Part shown: one piece after another, positions 19,622 through 28,509 of the stretch
Layout of the letters: each line of letters begins with the position of its first letter
Position numbering within the stretch: the stretch's first letter is position 1
Source: Phycisphaerae bacterium
GTDB lineage: Bacteria; Planctomycetota; Phycisphaerae; Phycisphaerales; Phycisphaeraceae
Direction: 5' to 3'
Assembly (NCBI GenBank): GCA_030426385.1
Contig: JAUHYI010000007.1
Span: 29,201 to 93,200 of the forward strand
Length of the DNA: 64,000 nt
The notes under the pieces: generated by a model
Told to the model about the DNA's origin: nothing
Database searches by the model: none
The model's input: only the letters and a program-made list of their open reading frames with translations
Program-made: the position numbers and the translations under genes

Positions 19622-20482
19622 CTAGCCAAACACCACGGTCTTCTTGCCATTGAGTATCACGCGATCATCGAGGTGGTATCGCAACCCACGAGCCAACACC
19701 GCTTTTTCAACATCCTTGCCGACGCGTGTGATTGCTTCTACGCCATGCGCATGGTTCGTGCGAATGGCATCCTGTTCGATGATCGGGCCTTCATCCAAAT
19801 CTTCGGTCACGTAGTGACACGTCGCGCCGACAAATTTCACGCCGCGCGCATGGGCCTGATGATACGGTCGCGCTCCGACGAACGATGGCAAAAAGCTGTG
19901 ATGAATATTGATGATCCGACCGGGATATTTTGCGCAAATCCAACTCGGCATAATCTGCATGTAACGGGCCAACACAATCGTATCAGCCTGTAACGATTCG
20001 ATCAGGCCATCCACCTGTTGGAATCCAGCGTCCTTGTTGTTTTTGTCAATCGGCACATGATGATAAGGCACATCATGCCAAGCCACAAAACTCCGACAGT
20101 CATCGTGATTGGAAATCACGCCCACCAGATCAAAATCCATCTCACGGCTTCGCCATCGATACAACAGATCATTCAAACAGTGATCCTGTTTACTGACCAG
20201 TATCGCGACGCGACGTTTCACCGCCGTATCGTGAATCGTCCATTCCATGTCGAAAGCCTGGGCCACCGCCGCAAAACGTTCGCGTAATTCATCCACACCA
20301 AACGGCAACGAATTCGCCAACACCTCCTGACGAATAAATGATTTTTGCGTCACCGGATCCGCATGATGATCTGCTTCAATAATCCAGCCACCATGCTCGG
20401 CAAAGAACGAACTTACCGCGGCCACGATGCCCGTGCGATCCGGACATGACAGTTTCACAATATAGCGCTGCTCATCGGGCAT
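19622..20482 (-). CDS. purU: Formyltetrahydrofolate deformylase
   Basis: 286 residues. N-terminal ACT domain (YIVKLSCPDRTGIVAAVSSF, residues 5-85), then a formyltransferase-type catalytic domain with NIHHSFLPSFVGARPYHQA (the Asn-His-Ser-His site) and GATCHYVTEDLDEGPII with the catalytic Asp. It hydrolyses 10-formyl-THF to formate and THF, supplying formate for purine synthesis. The start is the ATG opening MPDEQRY. It is a single gene; purE and purK lie 9 kb away on the other strand. Confidence 0.96.
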   Translation of the reverse strand: MPDEQRYIVKLSCPDRTGIVAAVSSFFAEHGGWIIEADHHADPVTQKSFIRQEVLANSLPFGVDELRERFAAVAQAFDMEWTIHDTAVKRRVAILVSKQDHCLNDLLYRWRSREMDFDLVGVISNHDDCRSFVAWHDVPYHHVPIDKNNKDAGFQQVDGLIESLQADTIVLARYMQIMPSWICAKYPGRIINIHHSFLPSFVGARPYHQAHARGVKFVGATCHYVTEDLDEGPIIEQDAIRTNHAHGVEAITRVGKDVEKAVLARGLRYHLDDRVILNGKKTVVFG

Positions 20483-20661
20483 GACATTTCCAATCTCATC
20501 ACATCTCATCGCGTCTCATCACGCCAATGGATACCGACCGCTTACCCGCAACAAGCGACCGTTCGCTCGCCTTTTGTCCGGGGCCGTTATCGTACAATGA
20601 TTGGCTGCCAATTACCCGTTTGCGCCTCGCGATTTTTAAAAACGACCGTAGCAATTCACCC

Positions 20662-21813
20662 TTAAATAATTTCCAATGCATCGCGATCACCCAGCTCGGG
20701 GAACGGTGCGGTCGGCAAGGTTTGATACCAGTACGCCACGGACGCGATGTCGTCCTGCAACGGCAAGTATCGGCCTTCGCTACGCCAGCCCAACGCCTGC
20801 ATGGTTACCGCGAGGTCTGATTCAAAACGAATTGGATCCGGGACATGCCATCGATACATGCTGAAGCGCGTTTGCGAATTGTAAACACCGTCAGGCCGAT
20901 ACACATGCGGCACCCCCGCATAGGGTCCGCAATATTCCTGGTATTGCCCGGTGCCAGCATTCTCAAAATTGTACGATCCGCAAAAATAATCTTCGGTGCC
21001 TGTGCCGCAAATCGTCGGATAACAGTCCCCGCCATGCTCTGCCACCGCATCATCAACCGATCGGCCCGCGGGGATATCGCCATCCATGTAAAACTTGATT
21101 TCACCTTCGCCCCACCACCCCTGATTGTTCAGGCCCCACGCCATGTACGTCCCCGCATAGTGACCCTGTCCACGCACGCCATCCAGAATGGTGTAAACCT
21201 TTTTGTAGGGCAACGGATTCACGCGCCGGAACTGAGCATGAAAATATGCCGCGTCATCCGGCACCTCATTGAGTGCGTAGTTGATCTGATAAAAAATGCG
21301 CATTTCCTCGACCGGGTTGCGATTCTCAATCGTGATGCGACAGTGCTTGCGAAACGGCATCGGCCAGTAACAGTTAAATGCACGGCCGGGATTCATGCAC
21401 ACCATCTCACTGGTCAGTTGGGCGAAAGTTTTCGTCCCGGTCCATGCGGACGCAAAAAAATCAGCCAACGGCACCACCACCGAGGGCTGTTCCTGACCAT
21501 CCCAATAGATGCGCAAAATAGCATCGCGATAAAATTTCAATCCCACGGTCATCCACATCGATTGGATACAGCCGGGACCTTCAATATCAGCCAGGGTGTA
21601 GGTTTCTCCCGGGCCGATTCGCGACCATGGTGAAACTTTCCACCCTGTCCCCAAATCGCGAGCACAACTTCCCCCGGTGCCCGATTCATCCGACACCACA
21701 GTACGGCCTCCGCCACCTTTTTTGCCGTCACTGTTTTCGGAACTGATCGATCGCGTTTTTGCATTCGACAACAACGCCAGATTGCCACGATTCACGACTA
21801 AACCATCAAACAT
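20662..21813 (-). CDS. GH172 (former DUF2961) family protein
   Basis: 383 residues. AGGAG lies 7 bp before the ATG opening MFDGLVVNRG. The DUF2961 core is clear: ADIEGPGCIQSMWMT, the LRIYWDGQEQPSVVVPLADFF block, NCYWPMPFRKHCRITIENR, GEIKFYMDGD and GTGTEDYFCGSYNF with the conserved acidic residues. Characterised GH172 members act on fructo- or arabinofuranosides. No signal peptide is visible, so a cytoplasmic role after uptake is likely. A Gly-rich insert KKGGGGRTVVSDESGTGG lies near residue 30. It is followed upstream by a sulfatase gene in the same orientation. Confidence 0.9.
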   Translation of the reverse strand: MFDGLVVNRGNLALLSNAKTRSISSENSDGKKGGGGRTVVSDESGTGGSCARDLGTGWKVSPWSRIGPGETYTLADIEGPGCIQSMWMTVGLKFYRDAILRIYWDGQEQPSVVVPLADFFASAWTGTKTFAQLTSEMVCMNPGRAFNCYWPMPFRKHCRITIENRNPVEEMRIFYQINYALNEVPDDAAYFHAQFRRVNPLPYKKVYTILDGVRGQGHYAGTYMAWGLNNQGWWGEGEIKFYMDGDIPAGRSVDDAVAEHGGDCYPTICGTGTEDYFCGSYNFENAGTGQYQEYCGPYAGVPHVYRPDGVYNSQTRFSMYRWHVPDPIRFESDLAVTMQALGWRSEGRYLPLQDDIASVAYWYQTLPTAPFPELGDRDALEII

Positions 21814-22060
21814 TATTGAACTCCTGTAGACACTTGCTTGCCAATTCAAAATCACGTCACAGGATGCAGGTTAACAACACACGACCCCAACCACCATGGA
21901 CTCAAATCCACAAAACATGTCATTTCTTATGCCCCCCCCCACACTCCCCCCCCTCACACACACACCACACATTTCCTCTGGGTCATTGGGCTTGCTTGTG
22001 GGTTACTGACTTGTTTGGTTTACTCGCTTGCTGCGATGGCCCGATACGAGGTTTGCAACT

Positions 22061-22105
22061 AGGTTCGCGACTACTAGGTTCGCGACTACTAGGTTCGCGA
22101 CTAAT
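22061..22105. repeat. 15-bp tandem repeat, three copies
   Basis: AGGTTCGCGACTACT at 22061-22075 and 22076-22090, with a third copy at 22091-22105 changed only at the end, plus a degenerate copy before it (AGGTTTGCAACT). The unit contains the TCGCGA palindrome. Confidence 0.85.
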
Positions 22106-22138
22106 GCGGATTCCAATTTTTTTTGCGTGTGATGACTT

Positions 22139-22225
22139 GTTAGCCGCCACCCTTGGACGGCGCGTGTATGCGGGAGGGACAGGGGTTTCTTGACAGCGAC
22201 GCGCCGCCCAAGGGCGGCGGCTAAC
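22139..22225. repeat. GTTAGCC palindromic element, copy 2
   Basis: GTTAGCCGCCACCCTTGGAC at the left and GCCGCCCAAGGGCGGCGGCTAAC at the right form long inverted arms around a roughly 30-bp centre. It is followed by ACGCGAGTTCTAA, similar to the sequence after copy 3 at 47413. Confidence 0.8.
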
Positions 22226-22297
22226 ACGCGAGTTCTAAGCCGGATGAGTATAAGTTCGCGACAATATTCACGTCATACAAATGAACAATTGAACGCA

Positions 22298-23848
22298 CTA
22301 CTCGGACAACCCCAGCCGTTCGTACTGTTCCACCGGCGCATCGACACGTTGCATTTCACGAATCAATAATTCCGTCATGCGCTGTTCGATGCTCGGATCT
22401 TGCAAAGTGTTTTCCTGAGCGGGATCGTTCTGCAAATCGTACAACAACGATGGCTTGGTAACCGAGGGAAACCACGGCGATGGGTCACACTTTTTCTGTT
22501 CCGCGGGTGACGCGCCGATCTTCATCACCTTGCAACCTTTGGTGAAATCAAACGGCTCAACCAATTCAATTCGATCGCGTAACTCATCCACACCAAAAGG
22601 GTGATTCATGTGCGTAGGCATCAGCGTGTAGTCATAGAGTGGACTGTTGCAGGCGTTGGCGGCTGAACGCATGTAGACGTAACGCCCATCCGTGATATTA
22701 ACGTGCCCGCCATGATTGCCGAATATCGCGGCCTCGCGCACGGGCGCATCGCTGGCCAACGTGTCAGCCAAATCGCAACCCACCATGTCGGGCGTCGCGT
22801 CCAATCCAAAATATTTCAACAGCGTCACCGGCAAATCAATCGCAGGCTGCACCAAGGCGTTGCGTCGTTCGCCACGTTTGCCCGTGCGTGGATCCCACAT
22901 AAAAAACGGCGTCCGCGCTAATTCTTCCCACCATGGCGTGCGCGATTTCGCCCACCAGTCATGCTCGTTGAGCAAAAAACCATGATCGGTCCACACGACC
23001 AACATCGTGTCTTCCCACATGTGGTGCTCGTCCATCATGTCGAGAACCTGCCCCAGTTTTGCATCACACATGCTCAGCAACGAAGCATATTCGTGGCGCA
23101 TGTGTTCGGTCAGCTCGGGCGTATCACTGTCATTAGTCGGTCGATAGTCGGGCCAATCCCAGATGCGTCCGTCGTTTTTTTCCCAGGCATCGTAGTGGGC
23201 CTGATAGATTTTTTTGTACTCATCCGATGCGCGAAACGGCTCATGAGGATCGAACGTTTCGAGATGTAAAAGCCAATGATCATCCGCATGATTGCGTTCG
23301 ATAAAATCCAGGCCTGCAGCAAAGGTTTGACTGATGGGAAACTGATCTTCACTGACTGCGAATTTTCTATTTATACGATCCTGATAGACCGAACTCTGAC
23401 GCGCACCATTGCAGTAGGCACCAACGTTGCGACGAATGGCCCGAGGATCGATCGGCTCGGGTGCCACCTGGCCCATCCATGGATCACCCTCCTGCCCTCG
23501 AATGCATTGCCATGAACTGTAGCGCGTGTGATATGTGGCCCCGCCGTCTTCCCAGTAATGTTTGTGATCGGAAATCAGGCAACTGTGGATGCCATGACTG
23601 TCGAGCATGGCTGGCATCGAATCGTCGAACGGCTCAAGCGGCCCCCAAGATCGATGGAGAAAATTCGGACGCCCCGTGTGAAAATCCCGACGAGCAGGCA
23701 TGCACGGCATCGAACACACATAGCTGGTATCAAACGTGACGGTACGATCAGCTAACCGCTGAAAATTCGGCGTATGCACCCAATCGCAACCATAGGGCGA
23801 AAGGTGACGGCGATTGAGTGTGTCGAACATAAGCGTAATGCAGCGCAT
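22298..23848 (-). CDS. Type I sulfatase
   Basis: 516 residues. The sulfatase signature C49-M-P-A-R53 (SMPCMPARRDFHTGR) carries the Cys that is converted to formylglycine by a maturation enzyme not present in this window. Metal-binding residues are seen near the start (MFDTLN) and in VVWTDHGFLLNEHDWW. No signal peptide, so it may work in the cytoplasm on imported sulfated oligosaccharides, or start upstream of the chosen ATG. The C-terminal region LLYDLQNDPAQENTL is typical of the family. The neighbouring GH172 gene in the same orientation suggests breakdown of a sulfated glycan. Confidence 0.95.
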   Translation of the reverse strand: MRCITLMFDTLNRRHLSPYGCDWVHTPNFQRLADRTVTFDTSYVCSMPCMPARRDFHTGRPNFLHRSWGPLEPFDDSMPAMLDSHGIHSCLISDHKHYWEDGGATYHTRYSSWQCIRGQEGDPWMGQVAPEPIDPRAIRRNVGAYCNGARQSSVYQDRINRKFAVSEDQFPISQTFAAGLDFIERNHADDHWLLHLETFDPHEPFRASDEYKKIYQAHYDAWEKNDGRIWDWPDYRPTNDSDTPELTEHMRHEYASLLSMCDAKLGQVLDMMDEHHMWEDTMLVVWTDHGFLLNEHDWWAKSRTPWWEELARTPFFMWDPRTGKRGERRNALVQPAIDLPVTLLKYFGLDATPDMVGCDLADTLASDAPVREAAIFGNHGGHVNITDGRYVYMRSAANACNSPLYDYTLMPTHMNHPFGVDELRDRIELVEPFDFTKGCKVMKIGASPAEQKKCDPSPWFPSVTKPSLLYDLQNDPAQENTLQDPSIEQRMTELLIREMQRVDAPVEQYERLGLSE

Positions 23849-24062
23849 TTTTAGTTCCCTGATTTCTGGAGGCCTTCGCGCCTTGGCGAGTGGTGATGAA
23901 CAGCGGTGATGAACTGTGGCAATGAACGGCCATGATCAACGGCGGTGGTGAATGCCGTGTTGTCTGTGGTGGTGACTGTGGTGGCTGTGGTGGCTGTAGT
24001 GGCTAATGATGGGATCTCTATGCCGTTGAAAATTCGTGCGTTTTAAAAAATCCTTACCTCTT

Positions 24063-24082
24063 CCCCCGGTATTCACCGGGGG
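24063..24082. repeat. CCCGGTATTCACCGGG-type palindrome, copy 2
   Basis: CCCCCGGTATTCACCGGGGG, perfect arms; preceded by CGTGCGTTTTAAAAAATCC, similar to the sequences before copies 1 and 3. Confidence 0.75.
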
Positions 24083-24251
24083 CTAGGAGTAACTGGCTTC
24101 AATATTCTCGACGGTCACTCGGACTAGCCGCTTAAGCGGCCAGTCCAGAGCAACAAAATTGTGGCGATTATTTTTCCCTGTGGTTCTAGCACGAATCAAT
24201 GCACGACATGCGTATTGATCGTCATTCGTATAAGAATTTTAAACCACAGAC

Positions 24252-24285
24252 AAAAAAAAGCCCACGGAAGTTATCCGTGGGCTTC
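24252..24285 (-). terminator. Terminator of PEP-CTERM gene
   Basis: Read on the minus strand: AAGCCCACGGA, short loop, TCCGTGGGCTT followed by a run of T (24252-24259). It is 45 bp after the stop of the PEP-CTERM gene. The stem resembles those after the two RTX-like genes at 50.5 and 52.6 kb. Confidence 0.85.
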
Positions 24286-24329
24286 GGGGAGAGTTTTATT
24301 CTGATGCGATCATTCACGTTCAGGCACAT

Positions 24330-25337
24330 TCAGCCACGTTGACGACGGGTGGCCGTCAGACCCAACGCACCCATGGCCATCATGCCAAGCGTCGCGGTCA
24401 GGGGTTCGGGAATCACACCGAAGCCAGGAATGATGAATTCGTAGATGCCGTCATACGATTCGGTCGGGTCGAAAGCCACCAGGCCTGAGGGATCAGCCTC
24501 AAAGCCATACAGAAAGTATTCCTGACCATCAATGGTCACAATCACCACTTCGCTGAACTGGAACGGATCAGCGACATCACCACTGGCCTGCAAGCTGTCA
24601 AACAAGTTCGTCAGCGTGCCGGTAGGGATCAAAGGATTGGATGCTTCCAATGCCCCGAGTGTCTGACGCACTTCAGGTGACATGTCGTAGTTCGCAGCCA
24701 ACCCGACGCGGACTTCACCGTTGTCGTGCTCATTGATGTAAGCGACGTTGGGGTCGGACAAGCGAGCGAAACCGCCACCGTCACGGAAGTTTTCGTACAG
24801 GGTCTGCTTGGCGATTGGTTGCAAGGGAGCAGGCAAAGCGGCAATCACCGCGTCGAGGTTGGTGTTGTTGGAAAAATCCTGGAACCAGAAGTTCGCACGG
24901 TTCGCAGCACCGTAGCTGTTGTCATGCCCACCACCGGTCTGGAACCAGTCGTTACCGTTGAGGCTGCGAGCTTGCACTGCACCACGAGGCAGATTGCCTG
25001 AGAGCACGGTTGGGGTTTGAGTCTGGAACGCGCCGCCGACGTTGGGGTTGGCGTAGGTGCCTGATTCGCTGTCAGCGAACAGTTCGACGTGACCGCCGGG
25101 TGCGGCTTTGTTGCCACCCATGACATCCTGAACGGTGCCAGCCATGGTTGGTGTCAACACGCCGGGCGACAGTTCAGCCTGAACGATGTAGTCGATGCCG
25201 GGTGTCAGAGGAACGACACCACGTGTGCCGGAGACGGTGGTGCCACTGATGCCGGTGACGGCCATGGCTGAGGTTGCTGGCAAGGCCAACAGGGCTGCCG
25301 CAGCGGCGGCGGTGAGGGTACGGTGCATAAGTTTCAT
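24330..25337 (-). CDS. PEP-CTERM anchored surface protein
   Basis: 335 residues. GGGAGAG precedes the ATG (MKLMHRTL). Signal peptide LTAAAAAALLALPATSAMA; C-terminal PEP-CTERM signal VIPEPLTATLGMMAMGALGL-T-ATRRQRG. The body (NANPNVGG-type spacing, NDWFQTGGGHDNSYGAANRANFWFQDF) is a planctomycete surface protein type with no function I can name. Upstream lies an array of three 10-bp repeats, and downstream a strong terminator, so it is a single transcription unit. Confidence 0.88.
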   Translation of the reverse strand: MKLMHRTLTAAAAAALLALPATSAMAVTGISGTTVSGTRGVVPLTPGIDYIVQAELSPGVLTPTMAGTVQDVMGGNKAAPGGHVELFADSESGTYANPNVGGAFQTQTPTVLSGNLPRGAVQARSLNGNDWFQTGGGHDNSYGAANRANFWFQDFSNNTNLDAVIAALPAPLQPIAKQTLYENFRDGGGFARLSDPNVAYINEHDNGEVRVGLAANYDMSPEVRQTLGALEASNPLIPTGTLTNLFDSLQASGDVADPFQFSEVVIVTIDGQEYFLYGFEADPSGLVAFDPTESYDGIYEFIIPGFGVIPEPLTATLGMMAMGALGLTATRRQRG

Positions 25338-25409
25338 GGAATCTCTCCCTTTCGGATATAAAAAGTACGTATGAGTACGTGGGTTGATCAGATAAATAAA
25401 ATCACAGCG

Positions 25410-25439
25410 TTTCGTGACATTTCGTGACATTTCGTGGCG
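25410..25439 (-). promoter_or_regulatory. Three 10-bp direct repeats upstream of PEP-CTERM gene
   Basis: TTTCGTGACA at 25410-25419 and 25420-25429, then TTTCGTGGCG at 25430-25439. Phasing of 10 bp puts the same face of the helix in register, as expected for cooperative regulator sites. They lie 73-102 bp upstream of the gene start. A binding protein is not known. Confidence 0.5.
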
Positions 25440-25563
25440 TTACATAGCGCTGCTTGATGTTGCCAAACTCCACAACAGCAAGGTTATGGGAACATAACGC
25501 GGCACTGAGTTTACCAAAGTGACCGTAGGCTGCCTAGTGGTTTTTATGAGCGCAGCGCAAGAA

Positions 25564-25599
25564 ATCGCCCCGCGTGACCTGGATTTCACGCGGGGCGAT
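25564..25599 (-). terminator. Hairpin terminator after second PEP-CTERM gene
   Basis: ATCGCCCCGCGTGA and TCACGCGGGGCGAT, fully complementary 14-bp arms with an 8-nt loop, 39 bp past the stop of the gene at 25638. Read on the minus strand the stem is followed by TTTCTTGCG, a weak T-run. Confidence 0.75.
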
Positions 25600-25637
25600 C
25601 GTAATTGCTTGAATTTGCTACTGTTAAGCTGTTCCGA

Positions 25638-26819
25638 TTATGACGCGCGTCTCTGTCGGCCGACAATTAAAAATAATCCTGTTGCCAGAAAAATCGCTGC
25701 CGCAGGCTCAGGAATCACCACATTGGCCGCCAAACGCAACGGAATCACCTCACGGAACCCAATAGGGCCGATGCCGCTGAATTCGATGCGCAAGGACTGG
25801 GTCACCACCGGCTGATCGAAATGGATGGGCAAGATTTCACCACCATCGTTACCGCCGCCTGTCATAGTGAAGCTCGCGATGGCCACGCCGTTGTCATCTT
25901 TGATCAATCCGATGATCGTCATGTCGCGCCAATTGCTCAGCACCAGTCCGGTGAGCGGCTCGGATTGCGAAAATTCGATTTCCATAAATCGATCGGAAGC
26001 CGGATTGTCCACGCGCCAACCGCCGGTCAAGGTGGCCTGATCGCCCAACCCACCACTACGATCGGTCAAGCCCGCGAGTGTGCCAAATGTTGAACCCGTC
26101 GCGGGCGCGCTGCCAGCAGCGCCGACCACGGGAATCGGCGTGAGCCGATCAGGCAAGAGCATGACCTCATTGAAATCGGCATAGCGCGTGCCGCCTTGAT
26201 TGGCGAAAGTCACCATCGTTTGATCGACGCGAAAACCGATGGCGTTGTTGACCACACTACTTAATGTGGTGACTTGATAAGGATGCGTGCCAGGCGTGCC
26301 CGGGCCGGACTGAGTAAGCATCGGCCCGCCGGACTGTTGGTTCAGGTTAAGCGTGTAGTCGGAACTGGTGCCGTAGTTCTGGGTGTATTGCGCAGTGATG
26401 ACGGTGCCAACGTCAAACGATTGAGGTGCGATGGCTTGCATGAATGCGCTAAATGCGTTGCCCTGCACACGAGCGGCGCCAAAGCTGACCTGCGAATCGC
26501 GGCGCGACACTAGATTTTTAACGGGCAAACCTTCAACAAGTCCGAACCCAAAACCGTTGAAGCCGAAGTTAATCAACGATGGCTCAGAACCTGTGGTGAC
26601 GCCATCGCCGTCGGGATCAAACGGATTGGGATAAAAACTCGCATTGACGCCGTTGAGCCCGATGATGGTTCCCGCCGACGCATCGGACGCGTGGCCTGGC
26701 ATGAAACCCATCACGACCATGAACGCCGCGACCGCCGTCATCACACGAGGCCACTGGCGTCCCGAACCGGCCAAACGAACCGAGCGCACGGAGCGCTTTT
26801 TGAAACCTAATACTTGCAT
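25638..26819 (-). CDS. PEP-CTERM anchored surface protein
   Basis: 393 residues. AGGAGGAGAAA precedes the ATG opening MQVLGFKKRS. Signal peptide VMTAVAAFMVVMGFMPGHASDASA; C-terminal sorting signal VIPEPAAAIFLATGLFLIVGRQRRAS. Two beta-rich segments: one with TIIGLNGVNASFYPNPFDPDG, reminiscent of dockerin-type DPDGDG loops, and one near the C-terminus with ANVVIPEP. Function unknown; probably a structural surface protein. It is the upstream neighbour of the PEP-CTERM gene at 24330 but separated from it by a hairpin terminator. Confidence 0.88.
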   Translation of the reverse strand: MQVLGFKKRSVRSVRLAGSGRQWPRVMTAVAAFMVVMGFMPGHASDASAGTIIGLNGVNASFYPNPFDPDGDGVTTGSEPSLINFGFNGFGFGLVEGLPVKNLVSRRDSQVSFGAARVQGNAFSAFMQAIAPQSFDVGTVITAQYTQNYGTSSDYTLNLNQQSGGPMLTQSGPGTPGTHPYQVTTLSSVVNNAIGFRVDQTMVTFANQGGTRYADFNEVMLLPDRLTPIPVVGAAGSAPATGSTFGTLAGLTDRSGGLGDQATLTGGWRVDNPASDRFMEIEFSQSEPLTGLVLSNWRDMTIIGLIKDDNGVAIASFTMTGGGNDGGEILPIHFDQPVVTQSLRIEFSGIGPIGFREVIPLRLAANVVIPEPAAAIFLATGLFLIVGRQRRAS

Positions 26820-27279
26820 GACTTTCTCCTCCTGATTCCCAGACCTGACCCACAGCTTAAACGGTTCTGTGCCCGGGTGCGATTGCACGCTATGCACAGA
26901 ATCAGCCACCCCACACATCGACCGGTAATCCAAGCTGCTTGGGATATAACCCGCAAACGGACGCAAAATTCCGGTTATCGGCGATGTTTAACAGCCTAGC
27001 AATATACGTCAAAAACGCTATAATCCCACGCCCGTTGTCGTTGCAACGACAGTCGTTCAAATCCAAAAAAATGAATCCGTCTCAAGGGAACTAGCGAAAC
27101 TTCTTCCCAGATCACGCGATCCATCGACGCCGGGAGGTTCGGTTTTTCCGAGTCTACTTTCGGGTCTACGAGCTGGGTTTGAATCTGTCACGCAACGTCA
27201 TTCACCGCCGACACGCTCTGCGAGCCTCGGCACAACAAAACGTTTAGGTACCACGGTTCGTACACAAGGCCAACGCAAC
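26820..27279. other. Gap and long leader before DUF481 gene
   Basis: No gene. A TATAAT box lies at 27019-27024, with only a poor -35 match. A GTCGTTGCAACGAC palindrome follows at about 27037-27050. If the promoter is real, the leader of the DUF481 gene would be about 250 nt; GGGAGGTTCGG and GGGTCTACGAGCTGGG suggest secondary structure but match no riboswitch class I know. Confidence 0.4.
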
Positions 27280-28287
27280 ATGCTTAATCATTTCATCACT
27301 CGTTTTTTCAACACATCCAACACGTCCGCCACACTCGCTGCAGCGCTGGCATTGGGCGCCATCACGCACAGCGGTCAACCGCTCCATGCCCAAGACGCCG
27401 CTCCCGCAGCCACCAAAATCCAACTGATCGACGGCGACATCCTCACCGGCGAAGTCGTGGCCGAGGATGGCACAACCACCACCATCAAACATCCCACGCT
27501 CGGCAACATCACCGTCAGCAATGACAAGATCGCATCATCAGCCGCATCATCGGCCGATAGCGCTGAGAGTGACGCTCAAGCCGAGACGGCCGAAATGGTG
27601 CAAGAAATTCCCGCAGAGCCTGCGTCATTGTTCCCCGGCTGGGATTCCAATCTGGCCGCGGGCGTCAGTGGTAGCGACGGCAATTCGCAGACGTTCGGCA
27701 TGAATGCCAAGTTCACCACCAAACGCGAAACCGAAAAAAATCGCACCGCCATCGACGCGGCCTATTTCTATGAGTCCGACGATTCCTCGAGCACGAAAAA
27801 CCAAGCCACCGCAGGCATCCTGCATGACTGGCTCATCCCTGAATCCAAATGGTTTTATTGGATGGAAGGTCGCATCGACTGGGACCAGTTCCAGTCATGG
27901 GACTACCGAGCCAACGTCGGCGGCGGTCTGGGTTACAACCTGATTGAAGAGGACGACCTTTCAGTCAACCTCCGCGGTGGTATTGGATTCAGCAAGGAAT
28001 GGGGTTCGATGGATGACGACTGGAAACCCGAAGGCATCCTCGGCGCTGACGCCGATTGGAAAATCGCCGACAACCAGAGCCTGATTGCCAGCACGCGCAT
28101 CTATCCCGATCTGGAAGATGGTGGCGAATTCCGCACCCGCTCCACCGTCGAATGGAAGATCGCACTCGACAAAGCCAAGGGCCTCAACCTGAACTTCGGC
28201 ATCGTCCATGAGTACGAATCCGTCGTCGATCCCGGCTCAAAGAAAAGCGACCTGACCTACTACGGCGCACTGTCAGTTGATTTTTGA
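27280..28287 (+). CDS. DUF481 family outer-membrane protein
   Basis: 335 residues. Signal peptide region (ATLAAALALGAITHSGQPLHAQ), then a short SH3-like segment (IQLIDGDILTGEVVAEDGTTTTIKHP, residues 45-75), an acidic Ala/Glu linker and a DUF481 beta-barrel (NLAAGVSGSDGNSQTFGMNAKFTTKR to the terminal LTYYGALSVDF, ending in aromatic F). DUF481 includes the salt-induced outer-membrane protein group. The role is unknown beyond an outer-membrane location. Confidence 0.88.
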   Translation: MLNHFITRFFNTSNTSATLAAALALGAITHSGQPLHAQDAAPAATKIQLIDGDILTGEVVAEDGTTTTIKHPTLGNITVSNDKIASSAASSADSAESDAQAETAEMVQEIPAEPASLFPGWDSNLAAGVSGSDGNSQTFGMNAKFTTKRETEKNRTAIDAAYFYESDDSSSTKNQATAGILHDWLIPESKWFYWMEGRIDWDQFQSWDYRANVGGGLGYNLIEEDDLSVNLRGGIGFSKEWGSMDDDWKPEGILGADADWKIADNQSLIASTRIYPDLEDGGEFRTRSTVEWKIALDKAKGLNLNFGIVHEYESVVDPGSKKSDLTYYGALSVDF

Positions 28288-28332
28288 TCTGTAAAAACCA
28301 CCGACACGGCACCACAAAAACAGGCAAGCGTT

Positions 28333-28449
28333 CCACAGATTACACAGATTATTTTCGGAAGCATGTAAGAGCAGAAGCAGAAAAATTCCACGCGACCATC
28401 GCATGTTATTTCTGATTTTCTCATCAGTGCCATCAGTGAAATCTGTGGA
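28333..28449. repeat. CACAGATT-type inverted element
   Basis: CCACAGATTACACAGATT at the left and CAGTGAAATCTGTGG at the right, imperfect arms around about 80 bp. It follows the DUF481 gene. The same motif family forms the outer arms of the element at 34464-34723. Confidence 0.6.
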
Positions 28450-28509
28450 CAAAAAAACAAAGTTTCCTGTGCCGACATTTTTGAACGTTTTTGCCGTTAG
28501 TATTTGCAC

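Larger units (their letters stand above)
21814..22297. other. Repeat-filled gap between GH172 and sulfatase genes
   Basis: No gene. From left to right: a C-rich tract (about 21931-21975), a triplicated 15-bp unit (22061-22105), and a palindromic GTTAGCC element (22139-22225). The rest shows nothing recognisable. Confidence 0.7.
23849..24329. other. Gap upstream of sulfatase gene with palindromes and terminator
   Basis: No gene. It contains a GGTGGCTGT-type minisatellite (about 23942-24003), the palindrome at 24063-24082, a second palindrome GGACTAGCCGCTTAAGCGGCCAGTCC-like at 24119-24146, and the terminator of the next minus-strand gene at 24252-24285. Confidence 0.7.

Noticed and set aside
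21931..22020. Short open frames in the C-rich gap after the GH172 gene
   Set aside because: Translations are low-complexity Pro/His-rich products of satellite sequence without ribosome-binding sites.
22061..22105. Tandem repeat as a CRISPR array
   Set aside because: Units are 15 bp with no spacers, and no cas gene is present.
27019..27280. Known riboswitch or 6S/SRP RNA in the DUF481 leader
   Set aside because: I compared it by eye with the consensus features of these RNAs and found no conserved cores; only a generic stem-loop potential remains.
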